Of a stretch of 8,908 nt of DNA, positions 1-6,315 are shown one piece after another (within the stretch, counting starts at the first letter, position 1; each line of letters starts with the position of its first letter). This stretch comes from an uncultured Pseudomonadota bacterium (GTDB lineage Bacteria > Pseudomonadota > Alphaproteobacteria > RF32 > CAG-239): contig CADBMG010000005.1 of assembly GCA_902795745.1 (NCBI GenBank), positions 1 to 8,908 of the forward strand. Direction: 5' to 3'. The notes under the pieces were generated by a model that saw only the letters and a program-made list of their open reading frames with translations, did not search any database and had not been told where the DNA came from. The position numbers and the translations under genes are program-made.

Positions 1-677
1 CTGACGAATCGGAATTGGCTCAAGCATATTTAAATTTTCAAATGTCTGTTAATAAACTGGCACAAAATAAATTAAAACATCCTTTTGAATGCTTATTTGA
101 TATTGACGATTTATATCCAAATTATAAACCAAGTATCGGGAAGTTTGTATCTAACGACTTGGTCAACGGTTGGACTCTGCTGTCACAAATGTTTCCTGAC
201 AGCGTTGGAAAGTTTTCTCCGGCATCAAGCGATGAAGAATTCTTAAACTTTGCAGAGAAACTCAGCGATCAAGACTTGCAATTAGCCGTTATATCCTACG
301 TAGAAGTCTTAATTGATATGGAAAGTTGCGAATTGGCATATCAGGCTAAATTGATAAAATATCGCGAATCTCACATCAAACGTATCATGTATGAAGAATA
401 TTTAGCTCGTAAGGAACGTCAGAGAAAATTTGTAGAAGAAGTGGAAAAACGTAATTTTCCGATTGATGCGGAACGCCTTATTAGCAACTATTTCCGCGTT
501 GCACAAAAAGATTTTGATGGCGCGTATAAAGCTTTAACTACCAATCCGGCTATTTTTGCTCCTATTGATTTCAGTAAAATCAAGCCACGATTATTCGGTT
601 TAATTAAGGTAACTCCGAAGGACGGCATTCGTATAAATGAAAAAATAGGTAAATTTTTGAAAAAATTAAAAGCATAG
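1..677 (+). CDS. Hypothetical protein, 5' end outside the window
   Basis: I do not recognise this protein. The reading frame is open to the left edge (first full codon at position 3), so the TTG at 15 is very unlikely to be the true start and this is a C-terminal fragment of about 224 residues. It ends with TAG at 675-677. There is no signal peptide or membrane segment in the visible part. It looks mostly helical and soluble. A charged stretch at about residues 115-150 (counted from the TTG), rich in Arg, Lys and Glu, could form a coiled coil or long helix, and the last 25 residues are basic and Lys-rich. No catalytic motif is visible. It lies about 107 bases upstream of gyrB on the same strand. 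I see no hairpin terminator between them, so some read-through into gyrB is possible. It is not recF, the gene often found before gyrB. Confidence 0.75.
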   Translation, partial: DESELAQAYLNFQMSVNKLAQNKLKHPFECLFDIDDLYPNYKPSIGKFVSNDLVNGWTLLSQMFPDSVGKFSPASSDEEFLNFAEKLSDQDLQLAVISYVEVLIDMESCELAYQAKLIKYRESHIKRIMYEEYLARKERQRKFVEEVEKRNFPIDAERLISNYFRVAQKDFDGAYKALTTNPAIFAPIDFSKIKPRLFGLIKVTPKDGIRINEKIGKFLKKLKA

Positions 678-719
678 TTTAATTATCATTATTTTCCGTT
701 CATAACTTTGATTTTGTGC

Positions 720-748
720 TTGGTAATTTTGAGCCTTTGCGCTATATT
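720..748 (+). promoter_or_regulatory. Probable sigma-70-type promoter of gyrB
   Basis: A TTGGTA box at 720-725 and a TATATT box at 743-748 are separated by 17 bases, the preferred spacing for a housekeeping promoter. Transcription would begin near 755, leaving a leader of about 30 bases before the gyrB ATG at 785. A start at the upstream in-frame GTG (716) would lie before this promoter, which supports the ATG. This is pattern matching only. Confidence 0.45.
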
Positions 749-784
749 AGAGCACAATGTGAACATATTTTCGATGAGGATATA

Positions 785-3226
785 ATGAGCGATTTAACAG
801 AAGAAGAATACATTAAGGGCGAAGAAGAATATAATGCCGATTCAATTAAGGTTTTGCGCGGACTTGATGCCGTTCGTAAAAGACCGGGGATGTATATCGG
901 CGATACCGATGACGGCTCGGGTTTACACCACATGATTTATGAAGTATTGGATAACGCCATTGATGAGGCGTTGGCAGGGTATTGTGATAAAACGGTGGTT
1001 ATTTTAAATCCCGACGGTTCGGCAACCATTCGCGATAACGGCCGCGGTATGCCGGTTGATACACATAAAGAAGAAGGTGTTTCGGCTGCTGAAGTTATTA
1101 TGACAGAATTGCATTCGGGCGGTAAGTTTGATAATAACTCTTATAAAGTTTCCGGCGGTTTGCACGGTGTCGGTGTTTCTGTGGTTAATGCTCTTTCTAC
1201 TTGGTTAAAGCTTAAAATCTGGCGCAATGATCAACAATATGAGGCAACTTTTGCTGACGGTAATGTGGTTGAGCATATTCATGTCACGGCACAAACACCG
1301 AACTTACACGGTACGGAAGTAACATTTTTACCGTCTCCTCAGACATTTACGCAAACCGAATTCAGTTTTGAAACACTGGAAAGAGCTATAAGAGAAAAAG
1401 CCTTTTTAAACTCCGGTGTATTCCTTAAACTGATTGATAATCGCGGTGCTGAAACAAAAGAAATTGATTTTCATTATGAAGGTGGGTTGACCGCATTTGT
1501 GGCGCACCTAAATAAATCAAAGGCTCCTTTGCATGAAAATACTATTGCCATTAGCGGACAGAATAATGATATTTCAGTAGAATTAGCGATGCAATGGACC
1601 AATTCATACAACGAAAGTATGCTTTGTTTTACCAACAACATTCCGCAAAAAGACGGCGGAACGCACTTAGCGGGTTTCCGCGGTGCATTAACTCGTACAT
1701 TCAATAACTACATTCAAGAAAACGGTTTGTTGAAGAAGGATAAAGATATTATTACCGGTGAAGATATGCGCGAAGGATTGACCTGTGTGCTGTCGGTTAA
1801 AGCTCCGGATCCTAAGTTTTCATCACAAACCAAAGACAAATTGGTTTCTTCCGAAGTACGTCCGGTAGTGGAAAATATTGTTGGAGATAAGCTGAAAGAA
1901 TGGCTGGAAGAACATCCGGCAGAAGCTAAAATTATTGTCGGCAAAATTGTTGAAGCGGCATCCGCACGTGAGGCGGCACGCAAAGCACGTGAATTAACAC
2001 GTCGCAAAGGAGTATTGGATATTGCATCTTTGCCTGGTAAATTAGCCGATTGTTCGGAAAAGGATCCGGCTCTGTCAGAAGTTTTCATCGTTGAGGGAGA
2101 TTCGGCAGGCGGTTCGGCCAAACAGGGACGTGACCGTAAATATCAGGCAATTATGCCTCTGCGCGGTAAAATTTTGAATGTGGAGCGTGCACGTTTTGAT
2201 CGTATGTTGAGTTCAGCCGAAATCGGCATGATGATTACCGCATTTGGTACAGGTATAGGTCGCGATGACTTTGATGCAGATAAATGCCGTTATCACAAGA
2301 TTATCATTATGACCGATGCTGATGTCGATGGTGCACATATTCGTACTTTATTACTGACATTCTTTTATCGTCAAATGCCTGAGCTTATTCGTCGCGGCTA
2401 TGTTTACATTGCTCAACCTCCGCTTTACAAAGCGAAACGCGGTAATTCGATTATATATATTAAAGATGACCGCGAGATGGAAGACTACCTTATTCATGGT
2501 GGATGCGAAGAAGGTTCTTTAGAAACGGCTCATGGTGAAAAATTAATCGGTCAAGATTTAATAGCTTTTGTAGAAAGCACCAAAAAAGCCAACAGTATGA
2601 TTAAGGCCTTAACTTTGAAAGCTCCGGAAAAGATTGTTGAACAATTAGCAATTTGGGGTCTATTTGATCGCAATCTTTTGAATGACAAAGCAAAGTTACA
2701 AACGGAAATTGAACAAATGGCAGAACGTTTAGATACTTTGGAAGCCGAATATGATCGCGGTTGGAAGGCCGAAATCAACAACGAAGGCGGTATTGTTTTT
2801 TATCGCGTTTTGCGTGGAGTAAAAGAAGAACATGTTATAGGTGCAAATATTTTAGAAAGTCCGGAAGGACAAGTGCTTAATAATATGCACAATTTCTTGT
2901 TGGAAAACTTTGCTCAATCGTCTAAATTAACTACCAAATCAATGGGTGTAAAACGTGTTGACGGACCGGTAAGCCTGATGAATGCCGTAACAGCCGCAGG
3001 CAAAAAAGGTATCAGCATTCAACGCTACAAAGGTTTGGGAGAAATGAACCCTGAACAATTGTGGGAAACTACCCTTGATCCGGAAGCTCGTTCGCTGTTA
3101 CAGGTAAAAATTGACAGTGTTGAAGAGGCAGATGAAGCATTTTCTACCCTGATGGGAGATGTGGTTGAACCGCGTAAAGAGTTCATACAAGAAAATGCTC
3201 TGAAAGTGCAAAACTTGGATATTTAG
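785..3226 (+). CDS. gyrB: DNA gyrase subunit B
   Basis: This is the ATPase subunit of DNA gyrase, which with GyrA introduces negative supercoils into DNA in the cytoplasm. The chosen ATG gives 813 residues and is preceded by GAGGA at 776-780, four bases upstream; a longer form from GTG 716 adds 23 residues without family resemblance. The N-terminal GHKL ATPase domain has the catalytic Glu53 and Mg-binding Asn57, the DNGRG loop at 84-88, and the GGLHGVG lid motif. A transducer domain follows. The TOPRIM domain has EGDSAGGSA starting at Glu437 and DADVD at 511-515, so its metal-binding acids are intact. The C-terminal QRYKGLGEMNP motif is present. The length and the long stretch between the TOPRIM acids and that motif match the proteobacterial form with the extra insertion domain, as in the 804-residue E. 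coli protein. ParE is less likely because of this insertion and the close match at the QRYKGLGEMNP region. Confidence 0.97.
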   Translation: MSDLTEEEYIKGEEEYNADSIKVLRGLDAVRKRPGMYIGDTDDGSGLHHMIYEVLDNAIDEALAGYCDKTVVILNPDGSATIRDNGRGMPVDTHKEEGVSAAEVIMTELHSGGKFDNNSYKVSGGLHGVGVSVVNALSTWLKLKIWRNDQQYEATFADGNVVEHIHVTAQTPNLHGTEVTFLPSPQTFTQTEFSFETLERAIREKAFLNSGVFLKLIDNRGAETKEIDFHYEGGLTAFVAHLNKSKAPLHENTIAISGQNNDISVELAMQWTNSYNESMLCFTNNIPQKDGGTHLAGFRGALTRTFNNYIQENGLLKKDKDIITGEDMREGLTCVLSVKAPDPKFSSQTKDKLVSSEVRPVVENIVGDKLKEWLEEHPAEAKIIVGKIVEAASAREAARKARELTRRKGVLDIASLPGKLADCSEKDPALSEVFIVEGDSAGGSAKQGRDRKYQAIMPLRGKILNVERARFDRMLSSAEIGMMITAFGTGIGRDDFDADKCRYHKIIIMTDADVDGAHIRTLLLTFFYRQMPELIRRGYVYIAQPPLYKAKRGNSIIYIKDDREMEDYLIHGGCEEGSLETAHGEKLIGQDLIAFVESTKKANSMIKALTLKAPEKIVEQLAIWGLFDRNLLNDKAKLQTEIEQMAERLDTLEAEYDRGWKAEINNEGGIVFYRVLRGVKEEHVIGANILESPEGQVLNNMHNFLLENFAQSSKLTTKSMGVKRVDGPVSLMNAVTAAGKKGISIQRYKGLGEMNPEQLWETTLDPEARSLLQVKIDSVEEADEAFSTLMGDVVEPRKEFIQENALKVQNLDI

Positions 3227-3244
3227 TTTTGTTGCATTGAACGT

Positions 3245-3271
3245 AAAGCCGCCTACAAAAGGCGGCTTTTT
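3245..3271 (+). terminator. Rho-independent terminator of gyrB, possibly bidirectional
   Basis: A perfect 9-bp stem (AAAGCCGCC at 3245-3253 with GGCGGCTTT at 3261-3269) encloses a 7-base loop and continues into a run of five T residues ending at 3271. It lies 18 bases after the gyrB stop codon. The lipoprotein gene converges on it from the other side with its stop at 3290. Read on the minus strand the hairpin is followed by only three T residues, so it may stop that operon less efficiently. Confidence 0.9.
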
Positions 3272-3289
3272 ACATGTTTACTCCGACTA

Positions 3290-3757
3290 TCAATAATAGT
3301 TATAATCGGCAAACGGTATGGTATCTCTAGGGAGTTGCGGATGATAAACAAAAATGTTCGTCACCGTCGGAATATCGTAGCGACGATGCCAATAACCGCG
3401 TTTTTCCATACATAAACGATAAGTTTTAGGGTCGGCACGAGCTGAATTGCGAATGGAATTAACTAGCAACGGCGAGGCCCCGCGGTAAGGTACGTAGCTT
3501 GCCCAAATGCCTTTTTCCTGATGCCAATCTACGCGAATATCATAGCGGTATTCTTCCGAATAAAACCAACTGGCTACGTCCGGCCAATAGTACCAAGGTT
3601 CTGCCTTGCGCATACATTCCGAGTGGTCGCGAGAAAATTTTGCTACACCGGTATCTTCTTTTTCCCAGTTATAGATGACCTGACCTTTGCCACCGCTGCA
3701 GGCTCCTAAGGTCATAACTGTCAAAATCAAAGATATATAAAGTAAATTTTTCATCAT
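3290..3757 (-). CDS. Small aromatic-rich lipoprotein of unknown function
   Basis: The protein is predicted to be an exported lipoprotein of 155 residues. The chosen start is the first ATG of a tandem ATGATG at 3757, one base after the TAA of the upstream GST-fold gene; a start at 3814 would put 19 non-signal residues ahead of the signal peptide. The N-terminus has Lys3, a hydrophobic core and a lipobox LGAC with Cys20 as the lipidation site. The residue after Cys20 is Ser, which by the Lol rule favours the outer membrane. The mature part (136 residues) has only two further cysteines, Cys48 in DHSEC and Cys116 in YRLCMEKRGY, which could form a disulfide. It is strikingly rich in Trp and Tyr. 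The general D-x3-C and CM-x2-RGY pattern recurs in small proteobacterial lipoproteins of unknown function, as I remember it. It is the last gene of a three-gene operon and is probably translationally coupled. I cannot name a function. Confidence 0.85.
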   Translation of the reverse strand: MMKNLLYISLILTVMTLGACSGGKGQVIYNWEKEDTGVAKFSRDHSECMRKAEPWYYWPDVASWFYSEEYRYDIRVDWHQEKGIWASYVPYRGASPLLVNSIRNSARADPKTYRLCMEKRGYWHRRYDIPTVTNIFVYHPQLPRDTIPFADYNYY

Positions 3758-3758
3758 C

Positions 3759-4424
3759 TTAAAAATCCAAATCTGCATAGTGTTTTGAAGGATATATTCC
3801 ACGAATTCTATCATTCAATATTTCCTTAAAGCTCGGTCTTGATTTTATTTTCGAATACCATAATTGGGCATTTTTATATTCGTCCCACGGAACATCTCCA
3901 AGATAATCTATAACCGAGAGTTGCGCTGCCGCACTTATATCCGCCAAAGAAAAATCACCACCGGCTAAATAATTGTTGCGTTCTGCCATCCAATCAATAT
4001 ATTCCAAATGAAAACGCAAATTATTCAGTCCGGCTTTTATGCGCTTCGATTCCGGAGCTTGGTGCAAAACAAAGCGTTTATAGATTTTTTCACCGGCAAT
4101 ATATTGATAAACATCGCGATAAAATTTATTATCAAACCAATCTATCAGGCGACGAATTTCAGCTCGTTCTTTATTATTACCCTGAATTAGTCGATTTTGA
4201 GTATAGGTTTCTTCCAAAAATTCGGTAATGGCATAGTTGCCGGCAATGATATTGCCGTCATAAATGAAAATCGGTAACTCGCCGGCAGGATTAATTTTTA
4301 ACACATCCTTGGATAAGTTCCACGGATTTTCCTCCTTTAACACGAACAGCATCTTTTTTTCTGCCATCAAAACGCGGATTTTGCGGCATTGCGGTAAAAC
4401 GCTGTTATGAACCAAAAGAACCAT
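3759..4424 (-). CDS. fzlA: FzlA-like GST-fold protein (cell division regulator candidate)
   Basis: The 221-residue product has a GST fold: an N-terminal thioredoxin-like domain with NPAGELP (cis-Pro51) and an all-helical C-terminal domain with the SLAD N-cap box at 159-162. Its closest resemblance that I recall is the alphaproteobacterial group containing FzlA, the Caulobacter protein that binds FtsZ filaments and links them to cell-wall synthesis at the division site. Points in favour are Trp35 in the loop before NPAG (matching Trp38 of Caulobacter FzlA), the stretch KSRPSF, and the extreme C-terminal tail HYADLDF, which is conserved in that group. Glutathione chemistry looks unlikely: the usual catalytic Ser is Leu10, although Cys13 remains, and the Glu/Asp-Ser pair that holds glutathione is Gly62-Asn63. 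An AGGAGG at 4430-4435, five bases from the ATG, makes the start firm. It is the middle gene of a minus-strand operon. The alternative is an unspecialised GST-like protein; the symbol is a family-level assignment. Confidence 0.7.
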   Translation of the reverse strand: MVLLVHNSVLPQCRKIRVLMAEKKMLFVLKEENPWNLSKDVLKINPAGELPIFIYDGNIIAGNYAITEFLEETYTQNRLIQGNNKERAEIRRLIDWFDNKFYRDVYQYIAGEKIYKRFVLHQAPESKRIKAGLNNLRFHLEYIDWMAERNNYLAGGDFSLADISAAAQLSVIDYLGDVPWDEYKNAQLWYSKIKSRPSFKEILNDRIRGIYPSKHYADLDF

Positions 4425-4429
4425 ATTTT

Positions 4430-4436
4430 CCTCCTA
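4430..4436 (-). promoter_or_regulatory. Strong Shine-Dalgarno overlapping the upstream stop codon
   Basis: On the minus strand a full AGGAGG (4430-4435) overlaps the TAG stop codon (4434-4436) of the solute-binding-like gene and lies five bases before the ATG at 4424. Ribosomes ending the first gene would be placed on the start site of the GST-fold gene, which suggests coupled translation. Confidence 0.8.
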
Positions 4437-5414
4437 TAAACCTTCTAAAATTTCCTCAAATTGTTGAGCGTTACTTTTATTACCCGTCTCTAGCTGAACA
4501 GGTGCTTTTTCCGTATCTTCACCTTTTGTTTCAACTTCCATTCGTTGCGCATTGGCAAAAGACGGCGGAACAATTCCTTCATTAGCCGCTAATTCTTCTT
4601 CTATCATACGTAAAATTTCTTCTTTGACACTTTTAACAAATTCCGGTTGGGAAAAGGCCTCTTGAAATGCCTTTAAATACATTGCAAATTTAGGGGTAGA
4701 TTTGGACAGAGCTAAAAATACCGGAATTTTAAACAGAGGTTTTTTGGAATAACTTAAAAATGAATCCAACCCCTGACGACTTGCCATAATGCGATGATAA
4801 TACAAACCTCCGATAATATAATCGATTTGCTCCGTAAATAATAATTCATACGCAACCAAAGGATTTTCAACATGTTTGACATTCAATTCTTCAATTTTAC
4901 GAGAGCTGAAATCATTATAAAACTCGCTATCTACGACAACTCCGCGTAATTTTTTCAGAGATTCGACATCTTTGATTTTTTCAGATTTCTCCGGCAAAGT
5001 GATGACGTGTATAGGATTGGAAATAACTGCCGGATAAATTAAGGTTAGATTCTTAAATCTTTTGGTATCGGCATAAGCTCCGATATAAATATTGTACTTA
5101 CCTATTTGTACGGCAAGAGCGAGATTATTAATATCTTGTTTATCATAGATTGTGAACTCTTGCATATTCAACCTCATTGAGCGACCGACAATAGCTTCAT
5201 TTAAAGGTTTTATAAAAGCACTTTGCAATAAAATATTATTATTTTTTTGCCGATAATCAGAAAAAGGCGGAAAACCATTCATTCCCACGACAGTCAGCTC
5301 ATCATTCAAATAGTCAAGTTTTCGAATCATAGTATTGTGCTGAGCTAATGCAAGAGTTGCCACATTAGCCAACAGCACCGTAATAAATACCCATATTAGA
5401 CTCTTTTTTCTCAT
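4434..5414 (-). CDS. Periplasmic solute-binding-like protein (SBP_bac_3-type)
   Basis: The 326-residue protein has a clear Sec signal peptide: MRKK, a hydrophobic core, and a likely cleavage site after the Ala-Leu-Ala ending at residue 24. The mature part resembles family 3 extracellular solute-binding proteins. It begins with a strand running into NGFPPFS (46-52). It then has IGKYNIYIGAYADTKR (104-119), matching the family's 'gkyDi..g...T..R' signature, with Arg119 where such proteins hold the ligand carboxylate. It ends the fold with a second lobe containing DYIIGGLYYHR. After about residue 275 comes a hydrophilic, low-complexity Glu/Gln/Asn-rich tail of about 50 residues that ordinary binding proteins lack. 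No permease or ATPase gene is adjacent, so it is an orphan here and could be a sensor or envelope factor rather than a transporter part. AGAGG at 5423-5427 supports the ATG at 5414. It heads the operon with the FzlA-like and lipoprotein genes. Confidence 0.75.
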   Translation of the reverse strand: MRKKSLIWVFITVLLANVATLALAQHNTMIRKLDYLNDELTVVGMNGFPPFSDYRQKNNNILLQSAFIKPLNEAIVGRSMRLNMQEFTIYDKQDINNLALAVQIGKYNIYIGAYADTKRFKNLTLIYPAVISNPIHVITLPEKSEKIKDVESLKKLRGVVVDSEFYNDFSSRKIEELNVKHVENPLVAYELLFTEQIDYIIGGLYYHRIMASRQGLDSFLSYSKKPLFKIPVFLALSKSTPKFAMYLKAFQEAFSQPEFVKSVKEEILRMIEEELAANEGIVPPSFANAQRMEVETKGEDTEKAPVQLETGNKSNAQQFEEILEGL

Positions 5415-5434
5415 TCGGTAAACCTCTGCCGCCC

Positions 5435-5440
5435 ATTATA
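5435..5440 (-). promoter_or_regulatory. Possible -10 box for the minus-strand operon
   Basis: The minus strand reads TATAAT, the consensus -10 hexamer, at 5440-5435. I see no convincing -35 hexamer 16-18 bases upstream. A start of transcription near 5428 would give a very short leader of about 14 bases that still includes the AGAGG ribosome site. Confidence 0.35.
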
Positions 5441-5469
5441 AATAAATTGTGTTAAAAAGATTTTAATTC

Positions 5470-5498
5470 TTTTCATAAAAGCAATATTTTTGTAATAT
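5470..5498 (+). promoter_or_regulatory. Possible promoter of the ATPase/J-protein/tgt operon
   Basis: A TTTTCA box (5470-5475) and a TAATAT box (5493-5498) lie 17 bases apart, placing transcription start near 5505 and giving a leader of about 22 bases before the ATG at 5527. The surrounding AT-richness makes chance matches common. The -10 box overlaps the inverted repeat at 5487-5508. Confidence 0.35.
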
Positions 5499-5508
5499 CA
5501 TACAAAAA
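5487..5508. repeat. Perfect 8-bp inverted repeat in the divergent promoter region
   Basis: TTTTTGTA (5487-5494) and TACAAAAA (5501-5508) are exact reverse complements separated by six bases. The core TGTA-N6-TACA overlaps the proposed -10 box of the plus-strand operon, so it may be an operator for a dimeric regulator. It could also form a weak RNA hairpin, but with so little GC in the stem an operator seems more likely than a terminator. No regulator gene lies in the window. Confidence 0.5.
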
Positions 5509-5526
5509 AGAGCTCAAAAGTGCAAT

Positions 5527-6315
5527 ATGATAAGTATAGATAAAAATTTATTTTTACAACGCACCCCCGACATTATTGCCGTAACTTCGGGCGAAGGAAG
5601 CGTAGGAAAAACTTGGCTGGCTATAACGCTTGCCCAAGCAATGAATATGCAAAAGCGAAAAGTTTTTTTGTTTGATGCCGGCGGTGGACTCTTAAATATA
5701 GATTTTCAGATGGAAATACAAAATCGCCGATTGCTAAACGATGTAATAAATGGAGAATTGACATTTAATCAAGCAATTATTGCAATAAACCGACGCAGAT
5801 TTGATATGATAACAATGGCGGCAGGCAGCGATTTGTTGGAAAGCATGCCTATCGGTCGTTTACAAATTCTACGCGATTATCTATTGACAACAGCGCAAAA
5901 TTATCAGCATACGGTTATTGATTTGCTACCGACGGAAAAAATTATAAAGCACTTAATGCCGCAACAAATGAAACTTATATTGGTATGCACTGCCGAACCG
6001 TCAAATTTGGTTGCCACGTACCAATTTTTGCAAAGACCGGATATTTGCGCACGTTGCCAAAGTTTACAGATAGTCATTAATTATGCGCAATCGTATGAAG
6101 AAGGGTTGCGAACATATAATACATTACGCCGTGCTTGCGAACAATATGTGTCATTCACTCCGCCTCTGTTGGGAGTAATTCGTCGCGATACGCGTGTGCG
6201 TGATGCGATTCGTAATCGTGTGTTGCTGCTTAATCGTTATCCTAATTCGGAAGCGGCAGAAGATGTTCTGCAAATCGCCGATAAAATTTTAAAGGAGGAA
6301 GCTCTTGGTAAATAA
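5527..6315 (+). CDS. MinD/FlhG-like ATPase with degenerate active site
   Basis: The 262-residue protein belongs to the ParA/MinD superfamily. From memory it is closest to the FlhG-like proteins of Rhodospirillaceae, especially across the C-terminal half (EEGLRTYNTL, GVIRRDTRVRDAIR, PNSEAAEDV). Such proteins bind ATP, dimerise and position polar or membrane structures such as flagella or division proteins. The P-loop is S21-G-E-G-S-V-G-K28-T29. Lys28 and Thr29 remain, but the family's signature lysine is Glu23. After strand 2 the usual Asp-x-Asp is D50-A-G52, so the second, catalytic switch aspartate is missing. The Walker B strand keeps Asp132 but lacks the usual following Gly. It may therefore bind nucleotide yet dimerise or hydrolyse poorly. 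No FlhF or flagellar gene is nearby, so I do not call it flhG. The ATG at 5527 has only a weak AAAAG upstream (5516-5520). The gene ends 11 bases inside the next one. Confidence 0.8.
   Translation: MISIDKNLFLQRTPDIIAVTSGEGSVGKTWLAITLAQAMNMQKRKVFLFDAGGGLLNIDFQMEIQNRRLLNDVINGELTFNQAIIAINRRRFDMITMAAGSDLLESMPIGRLQILRDYLLTTAQNYQHTVIDLLPTEKIIKHLMPQQMKLILVCTAEPSNLVATYQFLQRPDICARCQSLQIVINYAQSYEEGLRTYNTLRRACEQYVSFTPPLLGVIRRDTRVRDAIRNRVLLLNRYPNSEAAEDVLQIADKILKEEALGK
6293..6298 (+). promoter_or_regulatory. Shine-Dalgarno that fixes a TTG start
   Basis: AGGAGG sits inside the 3' end of the ATPase gene and six bases before the TTG at 6305. There is no in-frame ATG until codon 50, inside the J domain. The other nearby in-frame TTG (6317) would be 18 bases away, too far. 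The site implies that the J-domain protein is translated in step with the ATPase. Confidence 0.85.

Noticed and set aside
716..784. Extension of gyrB to an upstream GTG
   Set aside because: The added 23 residues have no family resemblance, lack a good ribosome site and would start ahead of the likely promoter; the ATG at 785 has GAGGA four bases upstream.
742..2781. Several open frames on the minus strand within gyrB
   Set aside because: They are antisense to a well-conserved gene, lack ribosome sites and have no recognisable composition; they are shadows of gyrB codon usage.
3758..3814. Longer lipoprotein start at 3814
   Set aside because: It would put 19 residues ahead of a textbook lipoprotein signal and overlap the GST-fold gene by 56 bases.
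3521..4190. Plus-strand open frames opposite the lipoprotein and GST-fold genes
   Set aside because: They are short, overlap convincing minus-strand genes and have no ribosome site or known domain.
5415..5526. A small RNA or riboswitch in the divergent intergenic region
   Set aside because: The region is only 112 bases and very AT-rich; apart from the inverted repeat and promoter-like boxes no stable structure or known riboswitch core is visible.
5527..6315. Reading the ATPase as a pseudogene because of its lost motif residues
   Set aside because: The frame is intact over 262 codons, the fold elements and C-terminal motifs are conserved, and it is coupled to an intact downstream gene.
5527..6315. 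Naming the ATPase minD or flhG
   Set aside because: There is no minC, minE, flhF or flagellar gene nearby, and key active-site residues differ.
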